Source: Solirubrobacterales bacterium (GTDB lineage: Bacteria; Actinomycetota; Thermoleophilia; Solirubrobacterales; Solirubrobacteraceae). From it: DNA of 5,013 nt. The position numbers were made by a program, and so were the translations under genes. The stretch spans positions 1-5,013 of the forward strand of contig JACDAP010000311.1 of NCBI GenBank assembly GCA_013695395.1. The letters are read 5' to 3'. Shown in pieces: positions 4,462 through 5,013 of this stretch (the first letter of the stretch is position 1; each line of letters begins with the position of its first letter). Below the pieces are notes generated by a model that ran no database searches, was not told the DNA's origin, and saw only the letters and a program-made list of their open reading frames with translations.

Positions 4462-5013
4462 TCAGTCCGTCGGGTCGCTGACGCGGAGCGCCACGACGAA
4501 CGCCGCCACCGCGACCAACGCGAGCAGCAGGAACCCGATGGTGTAGCTGTCGGTCTTCGCGTACACGGCGCCCATCACGAGCGGCGGGAAGAACCCGCCG
4601 AGGCCGCCCGCCGCCCCGACCACGCCGGTGACCGCCCCGACCTGCTCGGGGAACCACTTCGCGACGAGCTTGAAGACCGCACCCGTGCCGAGGCCCAGGG
4701 CGACCGCGAGGCTCAGGCAGGCGACCGTCAGCGGCACCATCTCCTCGTAGGTGAAGGCGAGCACCACCGCGAGCACGATGGTCGCGGCGAAGCAGTAGCG
4801 CAGCACGCGCCGCGGGTCCATGCGATCGGCGAGCAAGCCGCCGGCGGGACGGGCCAGGACGGCCAGCAGCGCGAACCCGGCCGCCCGCGAGCCCGCGTCC
4901 GTCTTCGAGAGCTCGTGCACGCCGGTGAGCAGCTTCGGCAGGTAGAGGAACATCGCCACGAACCCACCGAAGGCGACGAAGTAGAAGAGCGTCAGCGCCC
5001 ACGCGCGCGCAGA
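4462..5013 (-). CDS. narK: NarK-type nitrate/nitrite MFS transporter, C-terminal part
   Basis: The frame enters from the right edge and ends at 4462-4464, giving 183 visible residues, roughly the last 40% of a NarK protein. It begins ARAWALTLFYFVAFGGFVAM, the first helix of the second half of the fold. A cytoplasmic-loop motif ARPAGGLLADR (about residues 54-64) follows; its arginine probably corresponds to the substrate-binding arginine of NarK, which is an inference. The family signature GLGTGAVFKLVAKWFP then leads into VTGVVGAAGGLGGFFP. A final hydrophobic helix precedes the short tail RVSDPTD. NarK proteins move nitrate in and/or nitrite out across the inner membrane; sequence alone does not tell symport from antiport. 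The internal GTG/ATG near 4950-4959 is not a real start because the upstream helix is clearly part of the protein. It converges on the RIC-family gene with no gap, and both neighbours fit nitrogen-oxide metabolism. Confidence 0.92.
   Translation of the reverse strand, partial: SARAWALTLFYFVAFGGFVAMFLYLPKLLTGVHELSKTDAGSRAAGFALLAVLARPAGGLLADRMDPRRVLRYCFAATIVLAVVLAFTYEEMVPLTVACLSLAVALGLGTGAVFKLVAKWFPEQVGAVTGVVGAAGGLGGFFPPLVMGAVYAKTDSYTIGFLLLALVAVAAFVVALRVSDPTD

Noticed and set aside
4061..5002. Minus-strand 313-codon open frame across ric and narK
   Set aside because: Extremely Arg/Gly/Ala/Pro-rich; it overlaps two clearly recognised genes in other frames, so it is a shadow frame.
1..5013. CRISPR array, IS ends, riboswitch or origin
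   Set aside because: No spaced direct repeats, terminal inverted repeats with target duplication, DnaA-box cluster or known riboswitch core was seen on either strand.

Overview
The window is uniformly GC-rich with GC-rich third codon positions and looks like the chromosome of a high-GC actinobacterium. The lipoprotein and small secreted protein resemble those of Thermoleophilia/Solirubrobacterales. That placement is a style-based inference, not a search result.

Left part (1-1794): the last 58 codons of a LytM/M23-type peptidase run rightward. They meet, stop to stop, a leftward 490-residue lipoprotein gene (DUF3352-like); both stop codons lie inside one perfect 9-bp inverted repeat. The lipoprotein GTG start has an in-frame stop just upstream and no usable Shine-Dalgarno site, so it may be leaderless. 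A complete tRNA-Phe (GAA) follows at 1722-1794, with a strong hairpin right behind it.

Middle part (about 1826-3430) is a scar. It holds a leftward open fragment with coding-like base composition and no start codon (1800-2129). Next comes a rightward coiled-coil protein gene broken by at least two frameshifts (2165-3039). Last is the 5' part of a leftward secreted-protein gene whose reading frame runs into foreign sequence near 3045. A decayed element beside a tRNA gene is the simplest reading. A weak partial copy of the tRNA 3' end lies at 3012-3022.

Right part (3431-5013) is an intact nitrogen-oxide/iron-sulfur module. A seven-iron ferredoxin (fdxA) has an excellent ribosome binding site and a 19-bp dyad (TTACAT-N7-ATGTAA) in its leader. 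It overlaps by one base the start of a di-iron iron-sulfur cluster repair protein (RIC/ScdA/YtfE family), so the two are probably translationally coupled. Facing them, with directly abutting stop codons, is the C-terminal half of a NarK-type nitrate/nitrite transporter that continues past the window edge. Together they suggest handling of nitrate/nitrite and repair of nitrosative damage, with the ferredoxin a plausible electron partner for the repair protein.

The clearest new leads are the fdxA leader dyad and the fdxA-ric coupling. The broken coiled-coil gene and truncated secreted protein beside tRNA-Phe come next. I did not find a complete novel system.
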